This document shows, one piece after another, positions 1 through 6,370 of a stretch of DNA of 6,916 bases. The notes beneath the pieces were generated by a model that saw only the letters and a program-made list of their open reading frames with translations, made no database searches and was not told the origin of the DNA. Made by a program: the position numbers and the translations under genes. The first letter of the stretch is position 1. Each line of letters starts with the position of its first letter. The stretch is from JACCUZ01 sp038246575 (GTDB taxonomy: Bacteria > Actinomycetota > Actinomycetes > JACCUZ01): assembly GCA_038246575.1 (NCBI GenBank), contig JBBRVU010000207.1:1-6916 (forward strand), given 5' to 3'.

Positions 1-21
1 TCGAGGAAAGCGAGCAACACC

Positions 22-1398
22 ATGGCGAAGACCAGAACGTGGACCCTGCACGGGGACGGCAAGACGGTGGGCCCCACCGAAGTGGTGGCGCCGGAGGAGC
101 GCCTCGCGTGGCCGATGACGATCGGCATCGGCATGCAGCACGTCGTCGCCATGTTCGGCGCGACGTTCCTGGTGCCGGTGCTCACCGGCTTCCCGCCCAC
201 CGCGACGATCTTCTTCTCGGGTGTCGGCACCCTGATCTTCATCCTGATGACGGCCGCGCACGGGCAGCGGATGGGGCTGCCGAGTTACACCGGCTCCAGC
301 TTCGCGTTCATCTCCCCGGTGATCGCTGCCAAGGCCGGCGGCGGCATCGCCGAGGCACTCTCCGGCATCATCGCCGCCGGCCTCGTGCTCTTCGTGATCG
401 GCCTCCTGGTGGACCGGTTCGGCGCCGGATGGATCAACAAGCTGATGCCGCCGGTCGTCACCGGCGCCATCGTGGCGCTCATCGGCCTCAACCTTGCGCC
501 CACCGCCTGGGCGAGCTTTGCGAAGCAGCCGTGGACCGCGACGATCACCCTCACCGCCATCGTCCTGGCAACGGTGACCTTCCGCGGGTTCCTCGGCCGC
601 ATCTCGATCCTGATCGGTGTCGTCATCGGCTACCTGGTCGCCTTCCCGCAGAGCCAGCTCAGCGATCTCGACTCCAACCTGGCCGGGGCCGGCTGGATCG
701 GCTTGCCCGACTTCACCGCCCCCAAGTTCAGCTGGAACGCGATTGCGCTCATCGTCCCCGTCGTCGTGGTGCTGATCGCCGAGAACACCGGCCACATCAA
801 GGCCGTCGCCTCGATGACCGACCGCAACCTCGACCGGTCGCTGGGCCGCGCCTACATGGGTGACGGTGCCGCGACGATGGTCGCTGGTTTCGGAGGCGGC
901 TCCGGAACGACGACATACGCCGAGAACATCGGAGTGATGGCGGCGACCCGTGTCTACTCCACCGCTGCCTACGCCGTCGCCGGCCTCACCGCCATCGCCC
1001 TGGGCATGGTGCCGAAGTTCGGAGCGCTCATCGTCAGCATCCCGATCGGCGTCCTCGGCGGCGCGACGATAATCCTCTACGGCCTCATCGCGGTGCTGGG
1101 CGGACGGATCTGGGTGGAGGCCAAGGTCGACTTCAAGAACCCGATCAACCTCTTTCCCGCCGCCATCGGCCTCATCCTCGGGGCGGCCAACGCGACGTGG
1201 ACCTCCGCAAGCGGAAACGTCTCCTTCAACGGCATCGCGATCGGTACCTTCGCCACGATCATCATCTACCAGGTCATGTTCTACGCAGCGAAGTACGGCA
1301 TGAACCGGGACGTTCCCCTCAACCCGGTCATGCCCGGGGACATCACCACGGACGACCATCCGAAGCCGACCCCGACCTCTGACCCCTCCGCACTCTGA
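22..1398 (+). CDS. NCS2 (UraA/RutG-type) nucleobase permease
   Basis: Predicted inner-membrane nucleobase:cation symporter of the NCS2/NAT family, closest in motifs to uracil permeases such as UraA. The 458 residues are slightly longer than UraA because of a roughly 28-residue hydrophilic N-terminus and a Pro/Thr/Asp-rich C-terminal tail (about 433-458). Family hallmarks seen are: the Gln39-His40 pair in the first membrane helix (GIGMQHVVAMFG); LIAENTGHI at about 251-259, where Glu254 and His258 correspond to the substrate-contacting Glu241 and His245 of UraA; and TYAENIGVMAATRVYS at about 298-313, which contains Glu301 and fits the NAT signature [QEP]NxGxxxxT[RKG]. Many hydrophobic segments span residues 31-425. 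The ATG follows AGGAAAG at 4-10 with an 11-nt gap. The barbiturase-family gene starts 30 nt downstream, so the two are probably co-transcribed, and uracil, barbiturate or a related pyrimidine is the likely cargo. Family assignment is firm; the substrate is inferred from context. Confidence 0.93.
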   Translation: MAKTRTWTLHGDGKTVGPTEVVAPEERLAWPMTIGIGMQHVVAMFGATFLVPVLTGFPPTATIFFSGVGTLIFILMTAAHGQRMGLPSYTGSSFAFISPVIAAKAGGGIAEALSGIIAAGLVLFVIGLLVDRFGAGWINKLMPPVVTGAIVALIGLNLAPTAWASFAKQPWTATITLTAIVLATVTFRGFLGRISILIGVVIGYLVAFPQSQLSDLDSNLAGAGWIGLPDFTAPKFSWNAIALIVPVVVVLIAENTGHIKAVASMTDRNLDRSLGRAYMGDGAATMVAGFGGGSGTTTYAENIGVMAATRVYSTAAYAVAGLTAIALGMVPKFGALIVSIPIGVLGGATIILYGLIAVLGGRIWVEAKVDFKNPINLFPAAIGLILGAANATWTSASGNVSFNGIAIGTFATIIIYQVMFYAAKYGMNRDVPLNPVMPGDITTDDHPKPTPTSDPSAL

Positions 1399-1428
1399 TC
1401 CGATCGACCCACGGAAGGTAGTACACAC

Positions 1429-2544
1429 ATGTCACGTGCCATCGAGGTACGCAAGGTCCCGATCGAGAGTGTCAGCGACGCCGCAGGGCTCGCCGCACTC
1501 ATCGACGAGGGAGTGTTCTCGGCCGACGACGTCATCGCCGTGGTCGGCAAGACCGAGGGCAACGGCGGGGTGAACGACTACACCCGGATCATCGCCACCA
1601 CCGCCTACCGCACCGTGCTCGAGGAGAAGGGGACGCGCAGCAAGCAGGAGGTCGCGCAGGTCCCGTTGGTGTGGTCCGGCGGTACCGACGGCGTCATCAG
1701 CCCGCACGCGACGATCTTCGCCTACGCCCCCGAGGGCAAGTACGAGCCGACCGACGAGCCGCGCGTCACCGTCGGCTACGCCATGAGCGAGGTGCTCCTG
1801 CCCGAGGACATCGGGCGGCCGGCGATGGTCGAGAAGGTGGCCGCCGGGGTCCGCATCGCGATGGAGCGGGCCGGGATCACCGACCCTGCCGACGTGCACT
1901 ACGTGCAGACCAAGACCCCGCTGCTCGTGCAGGACACCATCAACGACGCCGAGAGCCGCGGCGAGACCGTCTACACGCACAACACGCTCGAGTCGATGGA
2001 CGTCTCCAACGCCACGACCGCACTGGGCGTGGCGGTGGCCCTCGGCGAGATAGAGATGCCGACCGCGGACCAGATCTTCCACGATCTGTCCCTGTTCTCC
2101 TCCGTGGCGTCGTGCTCCTCGGGCGTCGAGCTCGACCAGGCGCAGATCGTGGTGGTCGGGAACGCTCCTGGTGTCGGGGGCCGGTTCCGGGCCGGCCACA
2201 GCATCATGAAGGACGCCCTGGACATGGACGGGGTCTGGGAGGCCATCCGCAACGCGGGGCTGGACGACATGCCGGCCGACTGCATCCACCCACGCCACAT
2301 CAAGGGCAGGCTGGTCAACCTGTTCCTCAAGTGCGAGGCGGACCCGACCGGGCGCGTGCGCGGCCGGCGCAACATCATGCTCGACGACTCCGACGTCGCC
2401 TGGCACCGCCAGATCAAGGCCGCCGTGGGCGGGGTCGTGGGCGCCGTCACCGGTGACCCGATGAACTTCGTGTCGGTCGCCGCGGTGCACCAAGGGCCCT
2501 CCGGCGGCGGGCCGGTGATCGCGATCGTGGACCTGGGGGCCTGA
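1429..2544 (+). CDS. bar: Barbiturase (cyanuric acid hydrolase/barbiturase-family ring-opening amidohydrolase)
   Basis: Cytoplasmic ring-opening amidohydrolase of the AtzD/barbiturase family. Barbiturase hydrolyses barbituric acid to ureidomalonate in oxidative pyrimidine catabolism; the sister activity opens cyanuric acid. The 371 residues match the family length (about 360-370). Three internally related domains each supply a Ser-Lys pair. The lysines are Lys41 (VVGKTEGNGGVNDYTR), Lys162 (YVQTKTPLL) and Lys292 (RHIKGRLVN). The serines are Ser83 (VWSGGTDGVISPH), Ser230 or Ser231 (ASCSSGVELDQAQ) and most likely Ser349 (FVSVAAVHQGP). The Gly-rich GPSGGGPV loop near the C-terminus lies where family structures hold a metal ion. 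The N-terminus and the blocks SSVASCSSGVELDQAQIVVV and MLDDSD resemble, from memory, actinobacterial (Rhodococcus) barbiturase more than AtzD/TrzD. The ATG has a GGAAGG site at 1413-1418, 10 nt away. Coupling to a UraA-like permease favours barbiturate, but cyanurate cannot be excluded without an alignment or assay. Confidence 0.9.
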   Translation: MSRAIEVRKVPIESVSDAAGLAALIDEGVFSADDVIAVVGKTEGNGGVNDYTRIIATTAYRTVLEEKGTRSKQEVAQVPLVWSGGTDGVISPHATIFAYAPEGKYEPTDEPRVTVGYAMSEVLLPEDIGRPAMVEKVAAGVRIAMERAGITDPADVHYVQTKTPLLVQDTINDAESRGETVYTHNTLESMDVSNATTALGVAVALGEIEMPTADQIFHDLSLFSSVASCSSGVELDQAQIVVVGNAPGVGGRFRAGHSIMKDALDMDGVWEAIRNAGLDDMPADCIHPRHIKGRLVNLFLKCEADPTGRVRGRRNIMLDDSDVAWHRQIKAAVGGVVGAVTGDPMNFVSVAAVHQGPSGGGPVIAIVDLGA

Positions 2545-2560
2545 CCAGGCGGGACGTGCG

Positions 2561-2607
2561 TGCTGCTCGTGGTCCGTGGTCGGCCACGCCGCTGACCACG
2601 AGCAGCA
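2561..2607 (+). terminator. Perfect 14-bp inverted repeat with nested hairpin; probable terminator or processing site
   Basis: TGCTGCTCGTGGTC (2561-2574) is exactly complementary to GACCACGAGCAGCA (2594-2607), enclosing 19 nt. Inside the loop, CGTGG (2575-2579) pairs with CCACG (2584-2588) around a TCGG tetraloop. The heptamer CGTGGTC is also tandemly repeated (2568-2574 and 2575-2581), so the right arm can pair in two registers. The structure starts 16 nt after the barbiturase stop. No T-run follows, which is common for high-GC actinobacterial terminators but leaves a processing or regulator-binding role open. The arms and spacing are seen directly; the terminator role is inferred. Confidence 0.6.
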
Positions 2608-2792
2608 TCCTGGCGTTCCTCGGACGTCCTCCAGCACCTCGACGACGTGAGCGGGCAGGCCTGACGCCGCCACAGGCATCGGGCTCGCACCACCTGACCG
2701 ACCCACGCCGGACCATCATGGCCGGTCTTGCCCACCGGCGACGGATGCCGTGTGGCCAGGTTGGCGGCACACCTCACCCCTTCCCAAGGCCC

Positions 2793-2797
2793 AGGAG
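2793..2797 (+). promoter_or_regulatory. Ribosome binding site that sets the GTG start of the CoA-transferase
   Basis: AGGAG lies 6 nt before the GTG at 2804. The in-frame ATG at 2750 has no comparable site and would add 18 residues (starting MWPGWRHTSP) that are not typical of class III CoA-transferases. The GTG start places the conserved N-terminal strand VVVIDLTRALAGPH near residue 8, as is usual for the family. Confidence 0.7.
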
Positions 2798-2803
2798 CAC
2801 ACC

Positions 2804-4015
2804 GTGAGCGGACCACTGGACGACGTCGTCGTCATCGATCTCACCCGTGCCCTGGCCGGGCCGCATTGCAGCATGATGCTGGCCGACATGGGGGCTCGCG
2901 TCATCAAGGTCGAGAACCCCGAGCACGGCGACGAGTCGCGCGGGTGGGGGCCCCCGTTCGTCGGGCCCGACGACCAGCCGGTGTCGACCTACTTCCTGTC
3001 GTGCAACCGCAACAAGGAGTCGGTCACGGTCGACCTGAAGTCGGCCGAGGGTCGCGCCATGCTCACCCGGCTGGTCACCCACGCCGACGTGCTGCTCGAG
3101 AACTTCCGCCCCGGCGTGCTCGACCGGCTCGGCTTCGGTGTCGAGCGCCTGCACGAGCTCAACCCCCGGCTGGTGCTGCTCTCGATCAGCGGGTTCGGGC
3201 ACGACGGCCCCGAGGGGGGGCGGGCCGGCTACGACCAGATCGCGCAGGGCGAGGGCGGCCTGATGTCGCTCACCGGCACCGACCCCGAGCACCCCCAACG
3301 GGTCGGGGTGCCGATCGGCGACCTGCTCGCCGGGATGTACGGCGCCTATGGTGTCGTGGCCGCGCTGCACGAGCGCAACCGCACCGGCACGGGCCGGGTC
3401 GTGCGCACCTCGCTGCTCGCGTCCATCGTCGGGGTGCACGCGTTCCAGGGCACCCGCTACACCGTGGCCGGCGAGGTCGGGCGGGCCGGGGGCAACCACC
3501 ACCCGTCGATCTGCCCCTACGGGCTGTTCACGTGCGCCGACGGCCTGATCCAGCTCGCCTGCGGCAGTGAGGGCCTGTGGCAGAAACTGGCCGCCGGCTT
3601 CGACCTCGACCCCTTCGCACCGGGTTTCGCCACCAACCGGCAGCGGGTCGACAACCGCGACGCCGTCATCGAGCTGCTCGACGCGACGTTCGTCGACCTC
3701 CCGCAGGCGGAGCTGATGACGCGGCTGGCCGAGCTCGGCATCCCCGCCGGTGAGGTGCGCACCCTCGACCGCGTCTACGACTGGGAGCAGACCCGGTCGC
3801 AAGGGCTGGTGATCGAGGTCGACCACCCGCTGCTCGGCACCATCGAGATTCCCGGCCCACCGATCCGCCTCGACGACAACGCGTACGCCGGCGGCCGCAG
3901 CGAGCACCTCCACCCCCCACTGCTGGGTGAGCACAACGAGAGCGTGCAGGCCTGGCTCGACGCGTTCGACGAGCCCGACCAGCCACACGAACCCGACGAG
4001 CCGCACGCGTCCTGA
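2804..4015 (+). CDS. Class III (CaiB/BaiF) acyl-CoA transferase
   Basis: Cytoplasmic CoA-transferase of the CaiB/BaiF (formyl-CoA:oxalate CoA-transferase) family, which moves CoA between carboxylic acids. From the GTG start it has 403 residues, normal for the family. Seen in order: VVVIDLTRALAGPHCSMMLADMGARVIKVENP (described here as the N-terminal CoA-binding region, about residues 8-39), NRNKESVTVDLK (about 68-79), LLENFRPGVLDRLG (about 97-110), SGFGHDGPEGGRAGYD (about 129-144), and GVPIGDLLAGMYGA, whose Asp173 aligns with the catalytic Asp169 of formyl-CoA transferase. The C-terminus has the usual LGEHNESV block and then an odd acidic, His/Pro-rich tail (about 386-403). It follows the barbiturase by 259 nt with a hairpin between, so it may be a separate unit or be read through. 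The acid it activates is unknown; malonate, malonamate or ureidomalonate are contextual guesses. Family certain, substrate open. Confidence 0.9.
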   Translation: MSGPLDDVVVIDLTRALAGPHCSMMLADMGARVIKVENPEHGDESRGWGPPFVGPDDQPVSTYFLSCNRNKESVTVDLKSAEGRAMLTRLVTHADVLLENFRPGVLDRLGFGVERLHELNPRLVLLSISGFGHDGPEGGRAGYDQIAQGEGGLMSLTGTDPEHPQRVGVPIGDLLAGMYGAYGVVAALHERNRTGTGRVVRTSLLASIVGVHAFQGTRYTVAGEVGRAGGNHHPSICPYGLFTCADGLIQLACGSEGLWQKLAAGFDLDPFAPGFATNRQRVDNRDAVIELLDATFVDLPQAELMTRLAELGIPAGEVRTLDRVYDWEQTRSQGLVIEVDHPLLGTIEIPGPPIRLDDNAYAGGRSEHLHPPLLGEHNESVQAWLDAFDEPDQPHEPDEPHAS

Positions 4016-4018
4016 CCC

Positions 4019-4080
4019 GTCGACATCCCACGACACGCTGATCGGCAAGCCCGGACATCAGCGCGTCGCGGGATCTCGAC
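4019..4080 (+). terminator. Long near-perfect dyad immediately after the CoA-transferase; probable terminator
   Basis: The stem begins 3 nt after the stop codon. The inner arms ATCCCACGACACGCTGAT (4025-4042) and ATCAGCGCGTCGCGGGAT (4057-4074) match at 16 of 18 positions. After one C-C mismatch the stem continues for 5 more pairs (GTCGA 4019-4023 with TCGAC 4076-4080), giving 21 of 24 paired. The 14-nt apical part can fold a small CGG/CCG hairpin. No T-run follows. Read on the + strand the two inner mismatches are A-C; on the - strand they become G-U pairs. A terminator closing the CoA-transferase transcript is most likely; an operator for a dimeric regulator upstream of the carbamate kinase gene is the alternative. 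Confidence 0.6.
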
Positions 4081-4150
4081 CTGTGGGGAGGTGTGGCGGG
4101 CGGGGCGGGCGGAGGGAGTTGCCGAACGGCATCCGACGCTTGGGCAGGTC

Positions 4151-4185
4151 CTGACAACGCCCGTGCCCGGCCCGGCTCCTAAGGT
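4151..4185 (+). promoter_or_regulatory. Weak candidate promoter for the carbamate kinase gene
   Basis: TAAGGT at 4180-4185 fits the actinobacterial -10 pattern TAnnnT and would start transcription about 45 nt before the ATG. CTGACA at 4151-4156 is one base from the consensus -35, but the 23-nt spacing is too long for a standard sigma-70-type promoter. The main support is that the preceding hairpin should end upstream transcription, so a promoter is expected in this gap. No other good candidate was seen between 4081 and 4237. Confidence 0.25.
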
Positions 4186-4237
4186 CGAGACTGGGCACCG
4201 CGCCCGGCCGAACCAGTGACGAGGGAGGTGGTCCGCC

Positions 4238-5173
4238 ATGCGGATCCTGCTCGCCCTGGGCGGTAACGCGATGACCGGCCCTGACGGCAGCGCCACCCCG
4301 GCCGCCCAGATCGAGGCCGTCGGCGTCGCGATGCGCGCCGCCGCGCGGCTCGTCGCCGCCGGCCACGAACTGGTCATCACCCATGGCAACGGACCCCAGG
4401 TCGGCAACATTCTCGTCAAGAACGAGCTGGCGGCTTCCGTCGTGCCGCCCGTGCCGCTCGACTGGTGCGGCGCGCAGACCCAGGGGACGCTCGGCTTCAT
4501 CGTCCTTGACGCCCTTGACGACGCGCTCGCGGATGCCGGCCTGGTCCTGCCGGTGGCCGCCCTCGTCACCCGCACCCTCGTCGACCAGGACGACCCCCAT
4601 TTCACCTCCCCGAGCAAGCCGATCGGTCGCTACTTGCCGCGTGACCAGGCGCAGGCGCTCATCGAGCACGGCCAGGTGTGGGAGGACCGCGGCGAGAAGG
4701 GGTGGCGGCGGGTCGTCGCGTCGCCCGAGCCGCTGGAGGTGCTCGACGTCGGCCCGGTGCGCGTTCTCCTCGAGGCGGGCCACGTCGTCGTCGCGGCCGG
4801 TGGCGGCGGCATCCCCGTGGTGCGCGAGCCCGACGGCCGTCTGCGCGGGGTCGAGGCCGTCATCGACAAGGACCTCACCGCAGCCCTGCTCGCCCGCACC
4901 CTCGACGTCGACGTGCTGGTGATCGCCACCGACGTCGACCACGCGGCCGTCGACTGGGGCACCCCGCAGCAGCGCGAGCTCGGGCGGGTGACCCTCGCCG
5001 AAATGCACCGGTACGCCGCCGAAGGCCAGTTCGCGTCGGGGTCGATGGGCCCCAAGGTCGACGCCGCCACCCGGTTCGTCGGCGGTGGGGGCCCGCGCAG
5101 CGTCATCACGTCCCTGAGCCACATCACCGACGCCGTCGAGGGCAGCTTCGGCACCGTGATCGAACGAGAGTGA
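4238..5173 (+). CDS. arcC: Carbamate kinase
   Basis: Cytoplasmic enzyme of the amino-acid kinase fold that interconverts carbamoyl phosphate + ADP and carbamate + ATP; in catabolism it makes ATP and releases ammonia and CO2. The 311 residues equal the usual length. Motifs in order: LLALGGNAM at the N-terminus, ITHGNGPQVGN (47-57), LDWCGAQTQGTLGF (74-87), SKPIGRY with Lys127 (125-131), AAGGGGIPVV (186-195), AVIDKDLTAALLA with Asp210 and Lys211 (207-219), and SGSMGPKVDAA with Lys273 (267-277). These match the nucleotide- and phosphate-binding residues of Enterococcus ArcC (Lys128, Lys209, Lys271). GGAGG at 4224-4228 lies 9 nt before the ATG. No arginine deiminase or carbamoyltransferase gene is adjacent, so the carbamoyl phosphate probably comes from another pathway, plausibly pyrimidine or ureide breakdown given the neighbours. 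The motifs look intact. Confidence 0.95.
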   Translation: MRILLALGGNAMTGPDGSATPAAQIEAVGVAMRAAARLVAAGHELVITHGNGPQVGNILVKNELAASVVPPVPLDWCGAQTQGTLGFIVLDALDDALADAGLVLPVAALVTRTLVDQDDPHFTSPSKPIGRYLPRDQAQALIEHGQVWEDRGEKGWRRVVASPEPLEVLDVGPVRVLLEAGHVVVAAGGGGIPVVREPDGRLRGVEAVIDKDLTAALLARTLDVDVLVIATDVDHAAVDWGTPQQRELGRVTLAEMHRYAAEGQFASGSMGPKVDAATRFVGGGGPRSVITSLSHITDAVEGSFGTVIERE

Positions 5174-5395
5174 ACCTCTGAACCGCACCGAACGACAACC
5201 CAACCCGACAGGCCGAGTCGATCACCCGGCAGCCAGGAGACAACGCACCGTACCCGACTCGATACCGGTCGTTCAGCCCTGGCTCGCGCCGGTTCCTTTG
5301 GCACACCTTCGACCCTCTCCAGGAGGTCACCGGCCGATCGCCGCCTCTGGCCCGGATGCCGTGGGCGCCCGCCCCCGATCGGCGCCGCGCCACCG

Positions 5396-5401
5396 TAGCG
5401 T
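5396..5401 (+). promoter_or_regulatory. Candidate -10 element of a leaderless promoter
   Basis: TAGCGT fits the actinobacterial TAnnnT -10 pattern and ends 7 nt before the ATG at 5409. Transcription would therefore start at or within a base of the start codon. Only GAGG at 5403-5406 precedes the ATG, 2 nt away, too close to serve as a ribosome binding site, which agrees with a leaderless mRNA. No convincing -35 is visible. Confidence 0.4.
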
Positions 5402-5408
5402 CGAGGCG

Positions 5409-5795
5409 ATGACGACCCAGCGCTTCCCGTTCGCCTTCGCCTCCGCCCACCGCATCGCGGCCCTGCCGTTCGGTGTGCTGCCCTCGACGACCTGGGTCGA
5501 GGTCGACCAGGCCCGGCTGCGCGCCCGCTTCGGGTTCTGGACCCTGGAGACACCTCGGGCGAACGTCAAGGACGTGACGACGACCGGGAGCTACTCCTTC
5601 ATCCGCACCGCCGGCCCGGCCCACCTGTCACTGGCGGACCACGGCGTCACCTTCGCGACCAACGGCGACCGGGGCGTGTGCGTCTGCTTCCACGAGCCGG
5701 TGCGGGTGCTTGACCCCACCGGGCGCCTGCGGCACCCGGGGGCCACGTTCACGGTGGCCGACCCCGACGCCCTGGTGGCGGCCCTCGCCGGGTGA
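5409..5795 (+). CDS. Conserved hypothetical protein, soluble, 128 residues
   Basis: I recognise the pattern as a recurring actinobacterial hypothetical protein but know no function. It has no signal peptide or membrane helix. Conserved-looking features are FPFAFASAHR near the N-terminus, WVEVDQARLRARFGFWTLET (about 29-48), a run of alternating beta-like segments through SYSFIRTAGPAHLSLADHG (about 61-79), GDRGVCVCFHEPV with two cysteines in CVC (about 87-98), and a C-terminal TVADPDALVAAL helix. Mostly beta structure with one terminal helix is suggested, but no fold is claimed. The ATG was chosen because the conserved-looking part begins there; the in-frame TTG at 5298 would add a 37-residue Arg/Pro/Gly-rich stretch that looks like untranslated leader. 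It sits 235 nt after carbamate kinase, probably under its own promoter, and converges with the membrane-protein gene 8 nt away. Confidence 0.75.
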   Translation: MTTQRFPFAFASAHRIAALPFGVLPSTTWVEVDQARLRARFGFWTLETPRANVKDVTTTGSYSFIRTAGPAHLSLADHGVTFATNGDRGVCVCFHEPVRVLDPTGRLRHPGATFTVADPDALVAALAG

Positions 5796-5803
5796 CGGTT
5801 CGG

Positions 5804-6334
5804 CTAGGAGCGGGCGGCGGCGCGCAACAGGAACGCGAAGACCGCCAGAACCGCGCCGCCCAGCCAACCGCCGAGTGCAGCCGGGGCAGGCACCCACACG
5901 AGCAGGAGGATGCCGGGCACGACCAGCGCCGCGGCGAGGTAGGCGAACGTCCGCATGCCGTAGAGGAAGACGAACGGCAGGTAGTGCGCACCGACGACCA
6001 CCATGCTCGCGGGGAAGAAGAGCTCGCCGTGACCGGACAGCAACGCCACGACCACCACGAGGCCGATGGGCACGGTGAAGGCGATCTGCATGGCCAGCGC
6101 CGACGTGGGGTGTCCGGGCGGCAGCGCTGCCGGGCGCCCCGTGAGCCTGATGACGAGCCGGGTGAGCGGGAAGATCAAGGTGCCACCGACGAAGAGCACG
6201 ACGACCGCGCTCTCGGTCGACATCCACTGGGCCGCTGCTGCCGCGAAGAGCCAGATGACCGCGGAGACCAGCTGTCCGTGGAAGCCACCCGAATAGAGCC
6301 CTCGCACGTCGGCCTGGGCTTCGGCGATGGTCAT
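5804..6334 (-). CDS. Six-helix integral membrane protein, DUF7010-like
   Basis: A 176-residue membrane protein of unknown function. It has a short charged N-terminus (MTIAEAQADVRGLYSGGF) followed by about six hydrophobic segments at roughly residues 21-37, 42-64, 80-100, 107-125, 128-148 and 152-171. The N-terminal pattern and the block GAHYLPFVFLYGMRTFAYLA (about 115-134) resemble, from memory, the DUF7010 family found in Bacillus and actinobacteria; this assignment is moderate. AGGAGG (complement of 6342-6347) lies 7 nt before the ATG, a strong site that fixes the start. It is the second gene of a - strand pair, 36 nt after the small membrane gene. Its stop lies 8 nt from that of the convergent gene. 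No catalytic motif was seen, so no function is proposed. Confidence 0.85.
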   Translation of the reverse strand: MTIAEAQADVRGLYSGGFHGQLVSAVIWLFAAAAAQWMSTESAVVVLFVGGTLIFPLTRLVIRLTGRPAALPPGHPTSALAMQIAFTVPIGLVVVVALLSGHGELFFPASMVVVGAHYLPFVFLYGMRTFAYLAAALVVPGILLLVWVPAPAALGGWLGGAVLAVFAFLLRAAARS

Positions 6335-6370
6335 CGTGGCCCCTCCTCGTCCGGTTCTGCTGGCGCCTGG

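Noticed and set aside
1432..2706. Long open frame on the - strand (424 codons) over the barbiturase gene
   Set aside because: The protein is His/Gly/Val/Arg-rich with no recognisable motif and lies opposite a gene with clear catalytic motifs; such frames are common opposite high-GC genes.
2750..2803. ATG at 2750 as the CoA-transferase start
   Set aside because: No ribosome binding site, and the added 18 residues are not family-like; the GTG at 2804 has AGGAG 6 nt before it.
2774..4048. Long open frame on the - strand (424 codons) over the CoA-transferase gene
   Set aside because: Biased composition, no motif, and fully opposite a well-supported gene.
5190..5274. Two nested 7-bp inverted pairs (GAACGAC/GTCGTTC and CGAGTCG/CGACTCG) downstream of arcC
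   Set aside because: Short arms with long loops; likely by chance at this length, though a weak terminator is possible.
5321..5329. Strong SD-like sequence AGGAGGTCA
   Set aside because: No ATG, GTG or TTG lies within the usual distance downstream; treated as chance.
5298..5408. N-terminal extension of the 128-residue protein from a TTG
   Set aside because: The extension is Arg/Pro/Gly-rich and unlike the conserved part, and a -10-like element lies just before the ATG at 5409.
5356..5412. 18-residue upstream frame whose stop overlaps the ATG at 5409 (ATGA)
   Set aside because: The overlap would suit translational coupling, but the frame has no ribosome binding site of its own and the composition looks random; the leaderless model is simpler.
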